The notes under the pieces are model-generated. The model was not told the DNA's origin, searched no databases, and saw only the letters and a program-made list of their open reading frames with translations. This document shows positions 28,445 to 40,574 of a stretch of DNA of 64,000 nucleotides, in pieces. Position numbers and translations under genes: made by a program. This stretch comes from Pseudomonas sp. Marseille-Q3773 (GTDB lineage: Bacteria; Pseudomonadota; Gammaproteobacteria; Pseudomonadales; Pseudomonadaceae), in contig NZ_OU745390.1 in assembly GCF_916618955.1 (NCBI RefSeq), positions 4,823,501 to 4,887,500 of the forward strand, written 5' to 3'. Position 1 is the stretch's first letter, and every line of letters begins with the position of its first letter.

Positions 28445-31220
28445 GGTAACCTTGAATGCCTTCGTCGAGGAAAGACTCGACCTTGTTGCCGACTACACCA
28501 CCGAGACCCTTCAGGACGATCTGAAGGAAGATGCCATGGTCGCCTTTTTCGTTCGTCGGAAGCGCCTGGCTGAAGTCGTCGTAGTCCATCCAGTAACGGT
28601 TGATCAGACGCAGCTTCCAGCAGCAGTTGTCGTATTCGAAACCGCCCATGGCTTCCAGGGTGCGGTTGCGGTTGTAGTCATGCTGCCAGCGCGCGATGAC
28701 GCTCCACTGTGGAACGATCGGCCAGATGACCGAGAAGTCATGCTGCTGGATCTTGTAGTAGTCCTTGATGTAGTTCGGGCTACCCGGTACGCCGTAGTCG
28801 CCACCGCCCACTTTCCAGGTACCCGTAGCGGAGTCGTAGGAGATGGTGTCGTTACGGTAGCGATAACCGAGGTTGACCACCTTGTTCGGGTTGTCTTCAG
28901 GCTGGTAGTGGAACATCGCGCTGCCCGAACGGGTGCTGCGGCTGTCCGGGTCCCAGTTGAAGTCCGAATTGAAGCGCCAGTCGCGGTTGAAGAAGTAGTT
29001 GTACATCAGTGCGTACGGCGATACGTCGGACTGGGCATCGTCGCGGGTGCGGTAGTCGATGCCTGGCAGCTGGACCTTGCGGTCCTTGAAGTAGTACGCC
29101 TGGCCGATGCTGAAGTTCTGGCGTTCGAAGCCATTGTCCTCGATCCAGCGGGTGGTCACGCCCAGCGACAGCTTGTTCTCGTCACCGATACGGTCGGTGC
29201 CGCTGAAGCGGTTGTCACGGAACAGCGAGTCGTAGCTGAACAGGGTTTCACTCGAGTCGAACAGCGGGATGTCCTTCTGGTCCTCATACGGGACGTAGAG
29301 ATAGAACATGCGCGGTTCGAGGGTCTGCTTGTAGTTGGTGCCGAACAACGACGTCTTGCGGTCGAAGTACAGCCCGCTATCCACGCTGAAGATCGGGATA
29401 TCGCGGTTCAGCGAGCTGTTATAGCTGCCGTACGCCGGGTTGGCCGACTGCGCGATGGCCTGGGCCTTGCCCTCGCTGTCCAGATCCAGGTCGTAGTGGG
29501 TGTACGCATACTTCAGCTTGGGAGTCAGGAAGCCGTAGCTGGCTTCCATCGGCAGGCTGATCGACGGTGCCACGTTGAAGCGGTTGCCGTTGGCACGGGC
29601 AATACCGCTGACGTTCTGGTCCAGGCGACGGCCTGCTGCACCGGCGGAGAAGTCCGGGTTGCCGTCCTTGTCAAATACGAAGTCGTCTTTCAAGTCACGA
29701 TCGAAGCGGACTGCCTCGGTTTCGTAGGCGATGTTGAGGCCACCCGGTTCGTACGGCAGCTTACCGTTGAAGGTGATCTGTGGCAGGCGATCATACGGGG
29801 TGATCCTCGAGATGGTGGCCATCTCGTAGGCATGCACGTTCAGCCGCGCGGTGTAGTTGTCACCCCGGTAGGTCAGCGCGCCCTGCTGGTTCAGCAGGTC
29901 CTGGGATTCAACACCAATCTGGTCGGTTTCCAGGTCCTGGAAGTAGAACGGGTCGCTGATGTCGGTGTAGTCCACCTCGGTCATCAGGCGCTCGTTCAAG
30001 CCCCCTTTGTGCTGCCAGTTGGTCATCCAGCGCTGTTCTTTGTAGTCAGTCTGGTCTTTGCGGTCGTCGTTCTTGTCGTTGAGGTACGCACCACCGAACT
30101 GGCCTTCGCTGGAAGGCGTCAGGTAGCGGAACTCGCCTTCCATCAGCAGGCCGCGCTTGGTCATGTAGCGCGGGTACAACGTGGCGTCGTAGTTCGGCGC
30201 CAGGTTGAAGTAGTACGGTGTGACCAGCATGAAGCCGGTGTCGCTGGTGCTGCTGAACGATGGCGGCAGGAAGCCGGACTGGCGACGGTCGTCGATCGGG
30301 AAGTAGATGTACGGTGTGTAGAACACCGGGAAATCCTTGACCCGCAGCGTAACGTTGGTCGCTGTACCGAAGCCGGTGGCCGGGTTCAGGGTGATGTTGT
30401 TGCCCTTCAGCTGCCAGGCGTTGCTGCCCGGCTCGCAGGTGGTATAGGTACCATCCTTGAGGCGGATGATGGCGTTTTCGCCACGCTTGGCGTACAGGGC
30501 ACTGCCGCGGATGTGCGACTTGTGCATCACGTATTCGGCGTTGTCGACCTGGGCTTCGCCAGTGTCGAGCTGGATCTGCGCCTGGTCACCGACTACCAGC
30601 GAACCGTTGTCACGGATCTTGACGTTGCCCTTGAGCTCGCCACGGTTTTCGGTCTGGTAAAGGTTGGCCTCGTCCGCCTCGGCCTGCATGCTGCCCTGGC
30701 GCATGACCACGTCACCGGCGAGGGTAGCGATCTGCTGCTCCTGCTGGTACTTGGACACCTTGGCGTTGATGTAGGTCGGCGACTCGTCCTTCGGCGTGGT
30801 ATCGGCCATGCCCGGGCGGGTTGGCTCGATGTACGCGCCACCACAGTACGGGCCGGTTTCGGCCAGCTGCGCGGCAGTGAGCTTTTCTCGCGGTACCCAG
30901 TCCAGGTGGCTGTAGTCTTCGCTGCGCGACTTCAGGGCTCGGCCCTTGGCTTCGGTGACCAGCATCGGCCGGTCCGCCGTTTCGCCTTCGCTCGCGGCTT
31001 CGGTGCCGGTGCTGACGGCAGCACCCTCATGCACCGGGCGCGGCGGCAGGTTGTTGACTGGGGTCTTGGGCTTGCAGTCCCAACCACCGGAGGCGGACAC
31101 TTGGCAGTCGAACTGTTCGGCTGCCACCACGTAGGACGTGGCCAGAGGTTGCAGGGCCAGCAGACCGCCGGTTACCAGCAACGGAAACTTTCTACGAAAC
31201 GCGGGGGATTTCAATGCCAT
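28419..31220 (-). CDS. lptD: LPS-assembly outer-membrane protein LptD
   Basis: LptD with LptE inserts lipopolysaccharide into the outer leaflet. The 933-residue precursor has a signal peptide ([11 protein letters not shown] followed by a hydrophobic run to YVVAA), an OstA/LptA-like jellyroll (about residues 130-270) and a large beta-barrel. Cysteines match the disulfide pattern of E. coli LptD: two near the N-terminus (FDCQVS, WDCKP), one in TTCEPGS and an adjacent pair in DNCCWKL. I use the ATG at 31220; the frame runs upstream to 31424, but without family similarity. The 130-base gap to amgK is a divergent promoter region with a GACGGC-TAGG-GCCGTC hairpin at 31322-31337. Confidence 0.97.
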   Translation of the reverse strand: MALKSPAFRRKFPLLVTGGLLALQPLATSYVVAAEQFDCQVSASGGWDCKPKTPVNNLPPRPVHEGAAVSTGTEAASEGETADRPMLVTEAKGRALKSRSEDYSHLDWVPREKLTAAQLAETGPYCGGAYIEPTRPGMADTTPKDESPTYINAKVSKYQQEQQIATLAGDVVMRQGSMQAEADEANLYQTENRGELKGNVKIRDNGSLVVGDQAQIQLDTGEAQVDNAEYVMHKSHIRGSALYAKRGENAIIRLKDGTYTTCEPGSNAWQLKGNNITLNPATGFGTATNVTLRVKDFPVFYTPYIYFPIDDRRQSGFLPPSFSSTSDTGFMLVTPYYFNLAPNYDATLYPRYMTKRGLLMEGEFRYLTPSSEGQFGGAYLNDKNDDRKDQTDYKEQRWMTNWQHKGGLNERLMTEVDYTDISDPFYFQDLETDQIGVESQDLLNQQGALTYRGDNYTARLNVHAYEMATISRITPYDRLPQITFNGKLPYEPGGLNIAYETEAVRFDRDLKDDFVFDKDGNPDFSAGAAGRRLDQNVSGIARANGNRFNVAPSISLPMEASYGFLTPKLKYAYTHYDLDLDSEGKAQAIAQSANPAYGSYNSSLNRDIPIFSVDSGLYFDRKTSLFGTNYKQTLEPRMFYLYVPYEDQKDIPLFDSSETLFSYDSLFRDNRFSGTDRIGDENKLSLGVTTRWIEDNGFERQNFSIGQAYYFKDRKVQLPGIDYRTRDDAQSDVSPYALMYNYFFNRDWRFNSDFNWDPDSRSTRSGSAMFHYQPEDNPNKVVNLGYRYRNDTISYDSATGTWKVGGGDYGVPGSPNYIKDYYKIQQHDFSVIWPIVPQWSVIARWQHDYNRNRTLEAMGGFEYDNCCWKLRLINRYWMDYDDFSQALPTNEKGDHGIFLQIVLKGLGGVVGNKVESFLDEGIQGYREREDQAY

Positions 31221-31350
31221 CTTATTAGTCCGGGCTTCCTGCGTGCCATCTGCCCGCGTGTGGGGCCGCACGCCTCTCGATGGTCTGAAAAAGATGCTGG
31301 ATAATAAAGCATGACCCGCTTGACGGCTAGGGCCGTCGGAGACCCTTGTA

Positions 31351-33038
<1,688 letters not shown>

Positions 33039-33039
33039 C

Positions 33040-33807
33040 ATGTGGTGGCCAAGCACCGTGATTGGCGCCGGTGCCGGTTTTGCCGTCGCCAGTATCCCCG
33101 GCGCTCTGCTCGGCGCCTTGCTCGGGCAGTTCATCGACCGCCGCCTGCGTTTGCAGGGCTGGGACGACCTGCGCGAACGCCTGGGCGGGCGCCCGGCCTT
33201 GCCGGACGATGAGTTGCTGTTCGTGATGCTCGGTCGTCTGGCCAAGTGCGATGGCCGGGTGGCCGAGCAGCATATCCAGCAGGCGCGTCAGGAAATGGTG
33301 CGCCTGGACCTGGCCGAAGAGGCGCGGTTGCGCGCGATTGCCGCGTTCAACCGCGGCAAGGCTGGCAAGGACCGGCTGAGCGGGCATTTGCGGCGCATCC
33401 GCCAGCAGCCACATGCGGCGGAAGGCACCCTGCGCGCCTGTTGGCGCATGGTCTGGGCCGACGGCAAGATGGGCAACAAGGAGCGCGAACTGCTGCTGGA
33501 CTGGGGGCAGAAACTGGGCCTGAGCCGACGCCAGGTTCAGGCCATGTCGCTGGAGTACGAGCCGCGCAGGGCTGCCGGTGCGCGCGAGGCGCCCATGACC
33601 TATGCGGCTGCGCTGCGGCTGTTGGCGGTCGAGGCGGATACCGACGGCGACAAAGTCAAGCAGGCCTATCGTCGGCTGGTCAGCCGTCACCACCCGGACA
33701 AGCTGGCGGGCACGGGGGCGAGCGAGGCACAACTGCGTGAAGCGACCGAGCGCACCCGCGAGTTGCACCAGGCCTATGCCTTGATCCGCAAGCGGCGCGG
33801 CCTGTAA
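33040..33807 (+). CDS. djlA: DjlA-like membrane-anchored DnaJ co-chaperone (TerB + J domain)
   Basis: The 255-residue protein has an N-terminal glycine/alanine-rich membrane segment (TVIGAGAGFAVASIPGALLGALLG), a central TerB-like helical domain (about 55-170) and a C-terminal J domain with the HPD motif (SRHHPDKLAG) that stimulates DnaK ATPase. This is the arrangement of DjlA, although the membrane anchor is short. It starts 1 base after the murU stop, so it belongs to the amgK-murU transcript. The gene name is by architecture; a generic DnaJ-domain protein is the alternative. Confidence 0.85.
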   Translation: MWWPSTVIGAGAGFAVASIPGALLGALLGQFIDRRLRLQGWDDLRERLGGRPALPDDELLFVMLGRLAKCDGRVAEQHIQQARQEMVRLDLAEEARLRAIAAFNRGKAGKDRLSGHLRRIRQQPHAAEGTLRACWRMVWADGKMGNKERELLLDWGQKLGLSRRQVQAMSLEYEPRRAAGAREAPMTYAAALRLLAVEADTDGDKVKQAYRRLVSRHHPDKLAGTGASEAQLREATERTRELHQAYALIRKRRGL

Positions 33808-33823
33808 AGGCCGGCGCGGTACT

Positions 33824-33908
33824 TGTAGGAGCGGCCTCAGCCGCGATCACCGGCACAGCCGGTGCCATACACCGCGTCGCCTGCATCGCGGATAAATCCG
33901 CTCCTACA
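33824..33908. repeat. Inverted REP pair after djlA
   Basis: TGTAGGAGCGGCCTCAGCCG at the left and the inverted, diverged copy ATCGCGGATAAATCCGCTCC at the right surround a small inner palindrome (CACCGGC-ACA-GCCGGTG). It separates the convergent djlA-like and DUF3530 genes. Confidence 0.75.
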
Positions 33909-34896
33909 GGCTCATCCACCCCCGCACCCGGCGGAACAGCTGTTCCTGTTCAGCCGCCTTGTTCCCGGGCATGGCGATCAGCGACAACTGCCGGTACTGG
34001 CTGTCCTTCTGCCGCTTGCTGGCCTGCAGGCGCTGCGCGGCGGCGCTGCGGTCACCGCTACGGGTGGCGTAGTAGATGTCGGCAGTCGGCACCCTCAAGG
34101 TCGGTACCAGGCTTTCCAGGTCATGCTCCACTCGCGCCGGTGTCTGCGCGGCGACCATCACCAGCTTCTGCACCTGCGGTGGCTGCGTTTCGCTCAGGTA
34201 ACGGGCCGCCCAATACGCGCCGCTGCCATGGCCGATCAACACGATGCTGCGGGCGTTGTGCTGCTGGGCGAAGGCCACCGCGGCGTCCAGCCGCGCAAAA
34301 ATGCGCGCGGCATCGGCCGGGTCGGTTTGCTCGCTGGCCTGTTCGGCATCGGTGCTTTCTGCCGTGTCGGCATCGGCCGCGGTGGCCTGGGCGATGTTGG
34401 CGTTGGCATCGGCCGGCAGGTCCTTGGCTGGGGCGCTTTCGCCCTGTTCTGGCGCCGGCTTGGCAGCTGGCTTGGCTTCGACCCGCGCCTGTGGGCTGTC
34501 GGCGAGCAGGTCGGGCAGGCTGATGCTCAGGCTGTGCCAGCCGATATCGGGGAACTTCTGCCGCAGCGGGCCAACCGCGTTTGGCCAATCGGCCGTTTCG
34601 CCAGCCCCGGGCACGATGATCACGGCCCCTTGCGGGTCGCTGTCGTTGGCCGGTTTCCACAGTGCCAGGAAGCTTTCGGCACCGCCTTGCAGCGTCTGTT
34701 GCTCGGCCTTGGGCACCAGCCGTTCGAGCGCTTGGGCGTCCTCCTGGCTACGCTCCAGCAACGGCGGGCGTGGGGCTGGGGCAGCCGGGGCCTCGCTGGC
34801 AGCAGGCGGTTGTTCGGCCTCGGCGGCCAGGGCGCCGAGTGGAAGGAACGAGGCCAGGCAGCACATTGCCAGCGTCGTGCGATAAAGTGTGGACAT
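33904..34896 (-). CDS. DUF3530 family protein, alpha/beta-hydrolase-like, exported
   Basis: The 330-residue protein has a signal peptide (MSTLYRTTLAM, hydrophobic core, cleavage near GALAAEA), an alanine/proline-rich spacer, and an alpha/beta-hydrolase-like fold: VIIVPGAGETADWP, and a nucleophile-elbow-like GHGSGA (IVLIGHGSGAYWAARY). A low-complexity A/D/E/K stretch interrupts the domain around residues 140-200. The family is common in Pseudomonas, with no established substrate. It diverges from agtS; the 95-base gap holds a GGCCATG-CCG-CATGGCC hairpin at 34951-34967. Confidence 0.8.
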   Translation of the reverse strand: MSTLYRTTLAMCCLASFLPLGALAAEAEQPPAASEAPAAPAPRPPLLERSQEDAQALERLVPKAEQQTLQGGAESFLALWKPANDSDPQGAVIIVPGAGETADWPNAVGPLRQKFPDIGWHSLSISLPDLLADSPQARVEAKPAAKPAPEQGESAPAKDLPADANANIAQATAADADTAESTDAEQASEQTDPADAARIFARLDAAVAFAQQHNARSIVLIGHGSGAYWAARYLSETQPPQVQKLVMVAAQTPARVEHDLESLVPTLRVPTADIYYATRSGDRSAAAQRLQASKRQKDSQYRQLSLIAMPGNKAAEQEQLFRRVRGWMSL

Positions 34897-34991
34897 GAAT
34901 CAACCCAAGACCAGAATGATACCGGCAGCCTAATAGTATTTGCCCGTGACGGCCATGCCGCATGGCCGCCTTTGCCAAGACGAGCGTGTAG

Positions 34992-37379
34992 ATGAAGCGA
35001 GTGCGTCGCCTGTTGGTTATCGGCTGTTTATGGCTGCCCTTGATGGCGTTGGCCCAACCCGAGGCGCAGCCCTCGGTAGTGCTGGAGCCTGCGCAACAGC
35101 AATGGCTGGACACCCATCGCAGCCTGCGCGTCGGCCTGGTGCTGCAGGCGCCTTACGCCCAGTTCGACCGGCGCCTGCAGCAGCTGTACGGGGCCAATGT
35201 GGAGTTGGTCAGCAGCCTGGCACAGGCGCTGCGCCTGGACCTGACCTGGCGCAATTTCGCTGACCAGGCCAGCCTCGAACATGCCCTGCAGGCGGGTGAG
35301 ATCGACTTTGCCCCGGGCCTGACCCAGACTCCCGCCAGCCTGCGTCTGTGGTTGTTCAGCGACCCCTACATGCGCGTGCCGCAACTGGTGGTCGGGCCTC
35401 GCACCGGGGCCATGGCCGTGGAGTTGGAAAAACTCGAAGCCGAGCAACGTGTGGCGGTACGCATGCCCAGCCAGCTGGCGGACTACCTGCGCGCCAACTA
35501 CAACAACCTCAACCTGCAAGGGGTGCCCAACGAGCGCGAAGCGTTGCAGTTGGTGGTGGGCGGCCAGGCCAGTTTCGCGGTGCTGGATGAAGCCCAGCTC
35601 AGCCGGCTTTCACGGGAAAGCGAGTTCGGTGAGCTGGCGGTGGTAGGTGACATCGGCTTGCCGCAGTTGTTACGCATCGGTTCGCGGCGCGACTGGCCGC
35701 TGCTGGCCGATGTGCTTGAGCGTGGCCTGCAGGCGCTGCCAGCCAAGGAGCTGGAGCAACTGCACCAGCGTTGGCTGCAGCCGAAATACCCGCGCCTGAG
35801 TGAGTCGACCGGTTTCTGGCAGAACCTGGCCTTGTTGTCCGGCATGTTGCTGCTGTGCGCGTTGGCGACCCTGGTGTGGCAACGCCGACAGCAACGCCAG
35901 CTGGAGCGCAGCCTGCTGGCCACGCGGGAGAACCTGGCAGAGCGGCAGGTGCGCGAGGAAGCACTGCGCCTGAGCCAGTTTGCCATCGACCAGAGCACGG
36001 TGGGCATCCTCTGGGTGCACTGGGACAGCCATGTACGCTACGCCAATCACGCCGCCGAACGCATGCTGGGCTACGGTGAAGGCGAGCTGCTGGAGCGGCC
36101 GTTGAGCACCTTCGAACCCAACCTGACCATGGACCGCTGGCTGGAGCTATGGAAGGGCGCGCGCACCGGGGAAGGCGGTGTCGGCCAGTTCGAGACGCAA
36201 TGCCGGCGGGCCGACCAGAGCCTGCTGCCGGTGGAGCTGTCGCTGAGTTTCCTGCGCTTTCGTGATTCCGAGTACCTGGTGGTCTACCTCGCGGATGTCA
36301 CCGAGCGCCACCGCGCCCTGGCGGCCCTGCGTGAAAGCGAGGCGCGGCTCAAGGGTATTGCCGGCAACGTGCCGGGGCTGGTGTTCCGCCTGGAGCGCGA
36401 CCCGGCCGAGGGCGACCTCGAGTTCCCCTATATCAGCGAGGGCAGCGAGGCCTTGGTGGGCTATGCACCCAGCGAGATCCAGCACCCGCAGATGGGCTTG
36501 CGCAACCTGGTGCACCCCGACGACCGTGCCGATTATCACCGGGTACAGGACCTGGCCCTGGCCAGCGACAAGGACTGGTCCTGGCAGGGGCGTATTCTCA
36601 CCCGCCAGGGGGAACAGCGCTGGGCCGACATCAAGGCCAGTACCCGGCGCCTGGCCGATGGCCGGGTGGTGTGGGACGGGGTGGTATGGGACATCACCCA
36701 GGGCAAGCGGGCCGAGTTGGCGTTGGCCAGGTCTCAGGAGCAACTGCGTGAATTGTCGGCCCATCTGGAGACCGTGCGCGAGGAGGAAAAGGCCCGCATC
36801 GCCCGCGAGGTGCACGATGAGCTGGGGCAGATGCTGACCGTGCTCAAGCTGGAAGTGTCGATGTGCGAGCTGGCCTTTGCCGAACTGGACCCGGGCCTCA
36901 AAGACCGCCTGGACAGCATGAAGCGCCTGATCGCCCAGCTGTTCCAGCTGGTGCGCGACGTGGCCACCGCCTTGCGCCCGCCGATTCTCGATGCCGGCAT
37001 CGCCTCGGCCATCGAGTGGCAGGCGCGGCGCTTCGAGGCGCGCACGCAAATCCCCTGCCTGGTACAAGTACCGGATAATCTGCCAGCATTGAGCGATGCC
37101 AAGGCCACCGGGCTGTTTCGTATCCTGCAGGAGGCGCTGACCAATGTGATGCGTCATGCCCAGGCACACAGCGTGGAGATCGAACTGGTGCATGAGCACG
37201 GGCAATTGCGCATGACCGTCAGCGATGATGGGCAAGGCTTTTGCCGCGATCAGCCCCGGCCTGCGTCGTTCGGCCTGGTGGGCGTGCGTGAGCGGGTGCT
37301 GATGCTGGGTGGCAACATGGCACTGGACAGTGAGCCGGGCGAAGGCACCAGCCTGAGCGTGGCCATTCCGTTGGAGTAG
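34992..37379 (+). CDS. agtS: AgtS-like sensor histidine kinase (SBP-PAS-PAS-HisKA_3)
   Basis: The 795-residue kinase has a signal segment (1-21), a periplasmic SBP_bac_3-type binding domain (about 40-265), one membrane helix (277-296), two PAS domains (about 320-440 and 447-570), a HisKA_3 dimerisation domain with H608 (REVHDELGQ) and a NarL-type ATPase domain (NVMRHAQ, DDGQGF). P. aeruginosa AgtS (PA0600) has the same position before agtR and the agt transporter, and controls 4-aminobutyrate and 5-aminovalerate uptake. The periplasmic domain is the probable ligand sensor. It lies 10 bases before agtR. Gene name by synteny and architecture. Confidence 0.85.
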   Translation: MKRVRRLLVIGCLWLPLMALAQPEAQPSVVLEPAQQQWLDTHRSLRVGLVLQAPYAQFDRRLQQLYGANVELVSSLAQALRLDLTWRNFADQASLEHALQAGEIDFAPGLTQTPASLRLWLFSDPYMRVPQLVVGPRTGAMAVELEKLEAEQRVAVRMPSQLADYLRANYNNLNLQGVPNEREALQLVVGGQASFAVLDEAQLSRLSRESEFGELAVVGDIGLPQLLRIGSRRDWPLLADVLERGLQALPAKELEQLHQRWLQPKYPRLSESTGFWQNLALLSGMLLLCALATLVWQRRQQRQLERSLLATRENLAERQVREEALRLSQFAIDQSTVGILWVHWDSHVRYANHAAERMLGYGEGELLERPLSTFEPNLTMDRWLELWKGARTGEGGVGQFETQCRRADQSLLPVELSLSFLRFRDSEYLVVYLADVTERHRALAALRESEARLKGIAGNVPGLVFRLERDPAEGDLEFPYISEGSEALVGYAPSEIQHPQMGLRNLVHPDDRADYHRVQDLALASDKDWSWQGRILTRQGEQRWADIKASTRRLADGRVVWDGVVWDITQGKRAELALARSQEQLRELSAHLETVREEEKARIAREVHDELGQMLTVLKLEVSMCELAFAELDPGLKDRLDSMKRLIAQLFQLVRDVATALRPPILDAGIASAIEWQARRFEARTQIPCLVQVPDNLPALSDAKATGLFRILQEALTNVMRHAQAHSVEIELVHEHGQLRMTVSDDGQGFCRDQPRPASFGLVGVRERVLMLGGNMALDSEPGEGTSLSVAIPLE

Positions 37380-37389
37380 GAGAGCGATC

Positions 37390-38019
37390 GTGATTCGAGT
37401 GCTGGTGGCCGAAGACCACACCATTGTCCGCGAAGGCATCAAGCAGTTGATTGGCCTGGCCAAGGACATGCAGGTGGCGGGGGAGGCAGCTAACGGCGAG
37501 CAACTGCTGGAAACCCTGCGCCATACGCCGTGCGAAGTCGTGTTGCTGGATATCTCGATGCCTGGCGTGAATGGCCTGGAGGCGATCCCGCGGATCCGGG
37601 CATTGCATGACGCGCCGGCGATCCTCATGTTGTCGATGCACGATGAGGCGCAGATGGCGGCGCGGGCACTGAAGGCCGGGGCGGCGGGCTATGCCACCAA
37701 GGACAGCGACCCGGCGCTGCTGCTGACCGCCATTCGCCGGGTTGCTGCTGGGGGGCGCTATATCGACCCGGCGCTGGCCGACCGCATGGTATTCGAAGTG
37801 GGCCTGACCGAGTCACGTCCGTTGCACACGCTTTTGTCGGAGCGCGAGTTTTCGGTGTTCGAGCGCCTGGCCCAGGGCGCCAACGTCAACGACATCGCCC
37901 AGCAGCTGGCGCTGTCGAGCAAGACCATCAGCACGCACAAGGCGCGCTTGATGCAGAAGCTGAAGGTGAACTCGCTGGCAGAGTTGGTGAAGTACGCCAT
38001 GGAGCACAAGCTGGTCTGA
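37390..38019 (+). CDS. agtR: AgtR-like NarL/LuxR-family response regulator
   Basis: The 209-residue regulator has a receiver domain with phosphoacceptor D54 (VVLLDISMPG), acidic D9, and K105-type TKDSDPA, followed by a LuxR-type HTH (NDIAQQLALSSKTISTHKARLMQKL). Start is GTG at 37390 after GGAGAG, just behind the agtS stop. P. aeruginosa AgtR activates the agt transporter and has been linked to sensing of N-acetylglucosamine-containing peptidoglycan. The palindrome at 38187-38206, before agtA, is the best candidate for its binding site. Confidence 0.87.
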   Translation: MIRVLVAEDHTIVREGIKQLIGLAKDMQVAGEAANGEQLLETLRHTPCEVVLLDISMPGVNGLEAIPRIRALHDAPAILMLSMHDEAQMAARALKAGAAGYATKDSDPALLLTAIRRVAAGGRYIDPALADRMVFEVGLTESRPLHTLLSEREFSVFERLAQGANVNDIAQQLALSSKTISTHKARLMQKLKVNSLAELVKYAMEHKLV

Positions 38020-38059
38020 TTGCGACATGCCTGTTCTCGCAACTTGCCGGGGTCCCTTC

Positions 38060-38140
38060 GGGAGCGGGCGTGCCCGCGAAAGGGCCTGACCTGCGGATCC
38101 CTATGGCTGAACCTGCCCTTTCGCGGGCTTGCCCGCTCCC
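38060..38140. repeat. Inverted REP pair between agtR and agtA
   Basis: A 25-base unit (GGGAGCGGGCGTGCCCGCG then AAAGGG) at 38060-38084 recurs inverted at 38116-38140 with two mismatches. It probably marks the end of the agtSR transcript; the remaining 175 bases up to agtA hold its control region. Confidence 0.8.
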
Positions 38141-38186
38141 AAAGGTTTGGCGGGCGGCTCGGATGAGCATTCCAAACCCGCCATCC

Positions 38187-38206
38187 TTGTAGGGGAATCC
38201 CTACAA
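38187..38206. promoter_or_regulatory. Perfect palindrome upstream of agtA, candidate AgtR operator
   Basis: TTGTAGGG (38187-38194) and CCCTACAA (38199-38206) are exact reverse complements around GAAT. The site is 109 bases before the agtA start. LuxR/NarL-type regulators bind such short-spaced inverted repeats, and the kinase/regulator genes lie directly upstream. No other copy was noticed in the window. Confidence 0.5.
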
Positions 38207-38314
38207 CAAATCTTCCATCCGGATGATGGCATTCTCTCAGCACCCCCGATTTCCGGGCGCCTGCGCCTTCTCTAATCTTTTGCCTACGCAGTCATCCAAC
38301 AAGAAGGTGCAGGC

Positions 38315-39439
38315 ATGAGCGAGGCGAAGTCGAACGCTGCAACCAGCGAAACGCTGGTCAGCTTCCGTGGTGTGCAGAAGAGCTACGACGGCGAGTCGCT
38401 GATCGTCAAGGACCTCAACCTGGATATCCGCAAGGGCGAATTCCTCACCCTGCTCGGCCCGTCCGGTTCGGGCAAGACCACCAGCCTGATGATGCTGGCT
38501 GGCTTCGAAACCCCCACCGCCGGTGAAATCCAGCTGGCCGGGCGTTCGATCAACAACGTGCCGCCGCACAAGCGCGACATCGGCATGGTGTTCCAGAACT
38601 ACGCGCTGTTCCCGCACATGACCGTGGCCGAGAACCTGGCTTTCCCGCTGACCGTGCGCAACCTGAGCAAGACCGACATCAGCGAGCGGGTCAAGCGCGT
38701 GCTGAACATGGTCCAGCTCGACGCCTTCGCCAAGCGCTACCCGGGCCAGCTGTCCGGCGGCCAGCAGCAGCGCGTGGCCCTGGCCCGTGCCCTGGTGTTC
38801 GAGCCACAGCTGGTGCTGATGGACGAACCGCTGGGTGCCCTCGACAAGCAGTTGCGTGAGCACATGCAGATGGAGATCAAGCACATCCACCAGCGCCTGG
38901 GCGTAACCGTAGTCTACGTGACCCACGACCAGGGCGAAGCGCTGACCATGTCTGACCGCGTGGCGGTGTTCCACCAGGGCGAGATCCAGCAGATCGCCGA
39001 CCCGCGCACCCTGTACGAAGAGCCCTGCAACACCTTCGTCGCCAACTTCATCGGCGAGAACAACCGTATCAATGGCACCTTGCTGGCCAGCGATGGCAAA
39101 CGCTGCCAGGTGCAGCTGGCGCGTGGCGAGCGGGTCGAGGCGCTGGCGGTGAATGTCGGCCAGGCCGGCGAGCCGGTGACCCTGTCGATCCGCCCGGAGC
39201 GTGTGCGCCTGAACGGCCACAGCGAGCGCTGCGTGAACCGCTTCTCTGGGCGGGTGGCCGAATTCATCTACCTGGGCGACCACGTACGGGTGCGCCTGGA
39301 AGTTTGCGGCAAGGGCGACTTCTTCGTGAAGCAGCCCATTGCCGAGCTCGACCCGGCCCTGGCCGTGGGCGATGTAGTACCGCTGGGCTGGGAGGTGGAG
39401 CACGCCCGCGCGCTCGATCCGATTGCCGAAGCCCATTGA
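38315..39439 (+). CDS. agtA: ABC transporter ATP-binding protein AgtA (4-aminobutyrate/5-aminovalerate uptake)
   Basis: The 374-residue ATPase has Walker A (GPSGSGKTT), Q-loop ([11 protein letters not shown]), signature ([15 protein letters not shown]), Walker B (LVLMDEP) and H-loop (VTHDQ), with a TOBE domain after about residue 285. It is of the PotA/spermidine-putrescine type. Followed by a binding protein and two permeases, it makes a complete importer matching P. aeruginosa AgtABCD. Substrate is inferred from synteny. Confidence 0.88.
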   Translation: MSEAKSNAATSETLVSFRGVQKSYDGESLIVKDLNLDIRKGEFLTLLGPSGSGKTTSLMMLAGFETPTAGEIQLAGRSINNVPPHKRDIGMVFQNYALFPHMTVAENLAFPLTVRNLSKTDISERVKRVLNMVQLDAFAKRYPGQLSGGQQQRVALARALVFEPQLVLMDEPLGALDKQLREHMQMEIKHIHQRLGVTVVYVTHDQGEALTMSDRVAVFHQGEIQQIADPRTLYEEPCNTFVANFIGENNRINGTLLASDGKRCQVQLARGERVEALAVNVGQAGEPVTLSIRPERVRLNGHSERCVNRFSGRVAEFIYLGDHVRVRLEVCGKGDFFVKQPIAELDPALAVGDVVPLGWEVEHARALDPIAEAH

Positions 39440-39479
39440 TGGATTGCTTCACCAACCCTGTACTGTGGAGAGAATAATA

Positions 39480-40514
39480 ATGCGCAAGCAGTTGAAACTG
39501 ACCGCCCTGGCCCTGGGGCTGTTCGCCGCTGGCCAGGCCATGGCCGCAGACCTGACCGTGGTGTCGTTCGGTGGTGCCAACAAGGCGGCCCAGGTCAAGG
39601 CGTTCTACGAACCGTGGGAAAAGGCCGGCAAGGGCAAGATCGTCGCTGGCGAATACAACGGCGAGATGGCCAAGGTCAAAGCCATGGTCGACACCAAGAG
39701 CGTGTCGTGGAACCTGGTGGAAGTGGAATCGCCAGAGCTGGCACGCGGCTGTGACGAGGGCATGTTCGAAGAACTCGACCCAGCCCTGTTCGGCAACGAG
39801 TCCGACTACGTGCCAGGTGCCATCCAGCCCTGTGGCGTGGGCTTCTTCGTGTGGTCGACGGTGCTGGCCTACAACGCCGACAAGCTGAAGACCGCACCCA
39901 CCAGCTGGGCGGACTTCTGGGACACCAAGAAATTCCCCGGCAAGCGCGGCCTGCGCAAGGGCGCCAAGTACACCCTGGAATTCGCCCTGATGGCCGATGG
40001 TGTCGCGCCGAAGGACGTCTATCAGGTGCTGGGCACCAAGGAGGGCGTGGATCGCGCATTCAAGAAGCTCGACGAACTCAAGCCAAGCATCCAGTGGTGG
40101 GAAGCCGGCGCCCAGCCGCCGCAGTACCTGGCATCCGGTGACGTGGTCATGAGCTCGGCCTACAACGGCCGCATCGCCGCGGTGCAGAAAGAGAGCAACC
40201 TCAAGGTGGTGTGGAACGGCGGTATCTACGACTTCGACGCCTGGGCCATCCCGAAAGGCGCCAAGGATGCCGACGAGGCGAAGAAATTCATTGCCTTCAG
40301 CGTGCAGCCGGAGCAGCAGAAGACCTACTCCGAGAACATCGCCTATGGCCCGGCCAACTCGAAAGCCGTGAGCCTGTTGTCGGACGACGTGAAGAAGGAC
40401 ATGCCGACCACGCCTGAGAACATTGCCAACCAGGTGCAGATCGACGTGGCCTTCTGGGCCGACAACAGCGAGCAACTGGAGCAACGCTTCAACGCCTGGG
40501 CGGCGAAGAAGTAA
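39480..40514 (+). CDS. agtB: Periplasmic solute-binding protein AgtB (polyamine/GABA type)
   Basis: The 344-residue PotD/PotF-like protein has a clear signal peptide (MRKQLKLTALALGLFAAG, cleavage after AMA) and the family start ADLTVVSFGGANK. It ends with AAKK. GGAGAG lies 9 bases before the ATG at 39480. It is 40 bases behind agtA and, being periplasmic and needed in excess, should be the most abundant component. It would deliver GABA or 5-aminovalerate to AgtCD. Confidence 0.88.
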   Translation: MRKQLKLTALALGLFAAGQAMAADLTVVSFGGANKAAQVKAFYEPWEKAGKGKIVAGEYNGEMAKVKAMVDTKSVSWNLVEVESPELARGCDEGMFEELDPALFGNESDYVPGAIQPCGVGFFVWSTVLAYNADKLKTAPTSWADFWDTKKFPGKRGLRKGAKYTLEFALMADGVAPKDVYQVLGTKEGVDRAFKKLDELKPSIQWWEAGAQPPQYLASGDVVMSSAYNGRIAAVQKESNLKVVWNGGIYDFDAWAIPKGAKDADEAKKFIAFSVQPEQQKTYSENIAYGPANSKAVSLLSDDVKKDMPTTPENIANQVQIDVAFWADNSEQLEQRFNAWAAKK

Positions 40515-40574
40515 CAGCCCGGTGTGTGGGGCCGCATGGCGGCCCCTATTTCAGCCTGTATTGCGGAGTTCGCC

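Noticed and set aside
27975..31304. 1109-codon open frame opposite lptD
   Set aside because: LptD on the other strand has signal peptide, domains and conserved cysteines; the antisense product looks random.
38227..38242. sigma54-like GG-N10-GC (TGGCA...GCA) upstream of agtA
   Set aside because: The -12 half is a poor match, and NarL/LuxR-type regulators such as AgtR normally work with sigma70.
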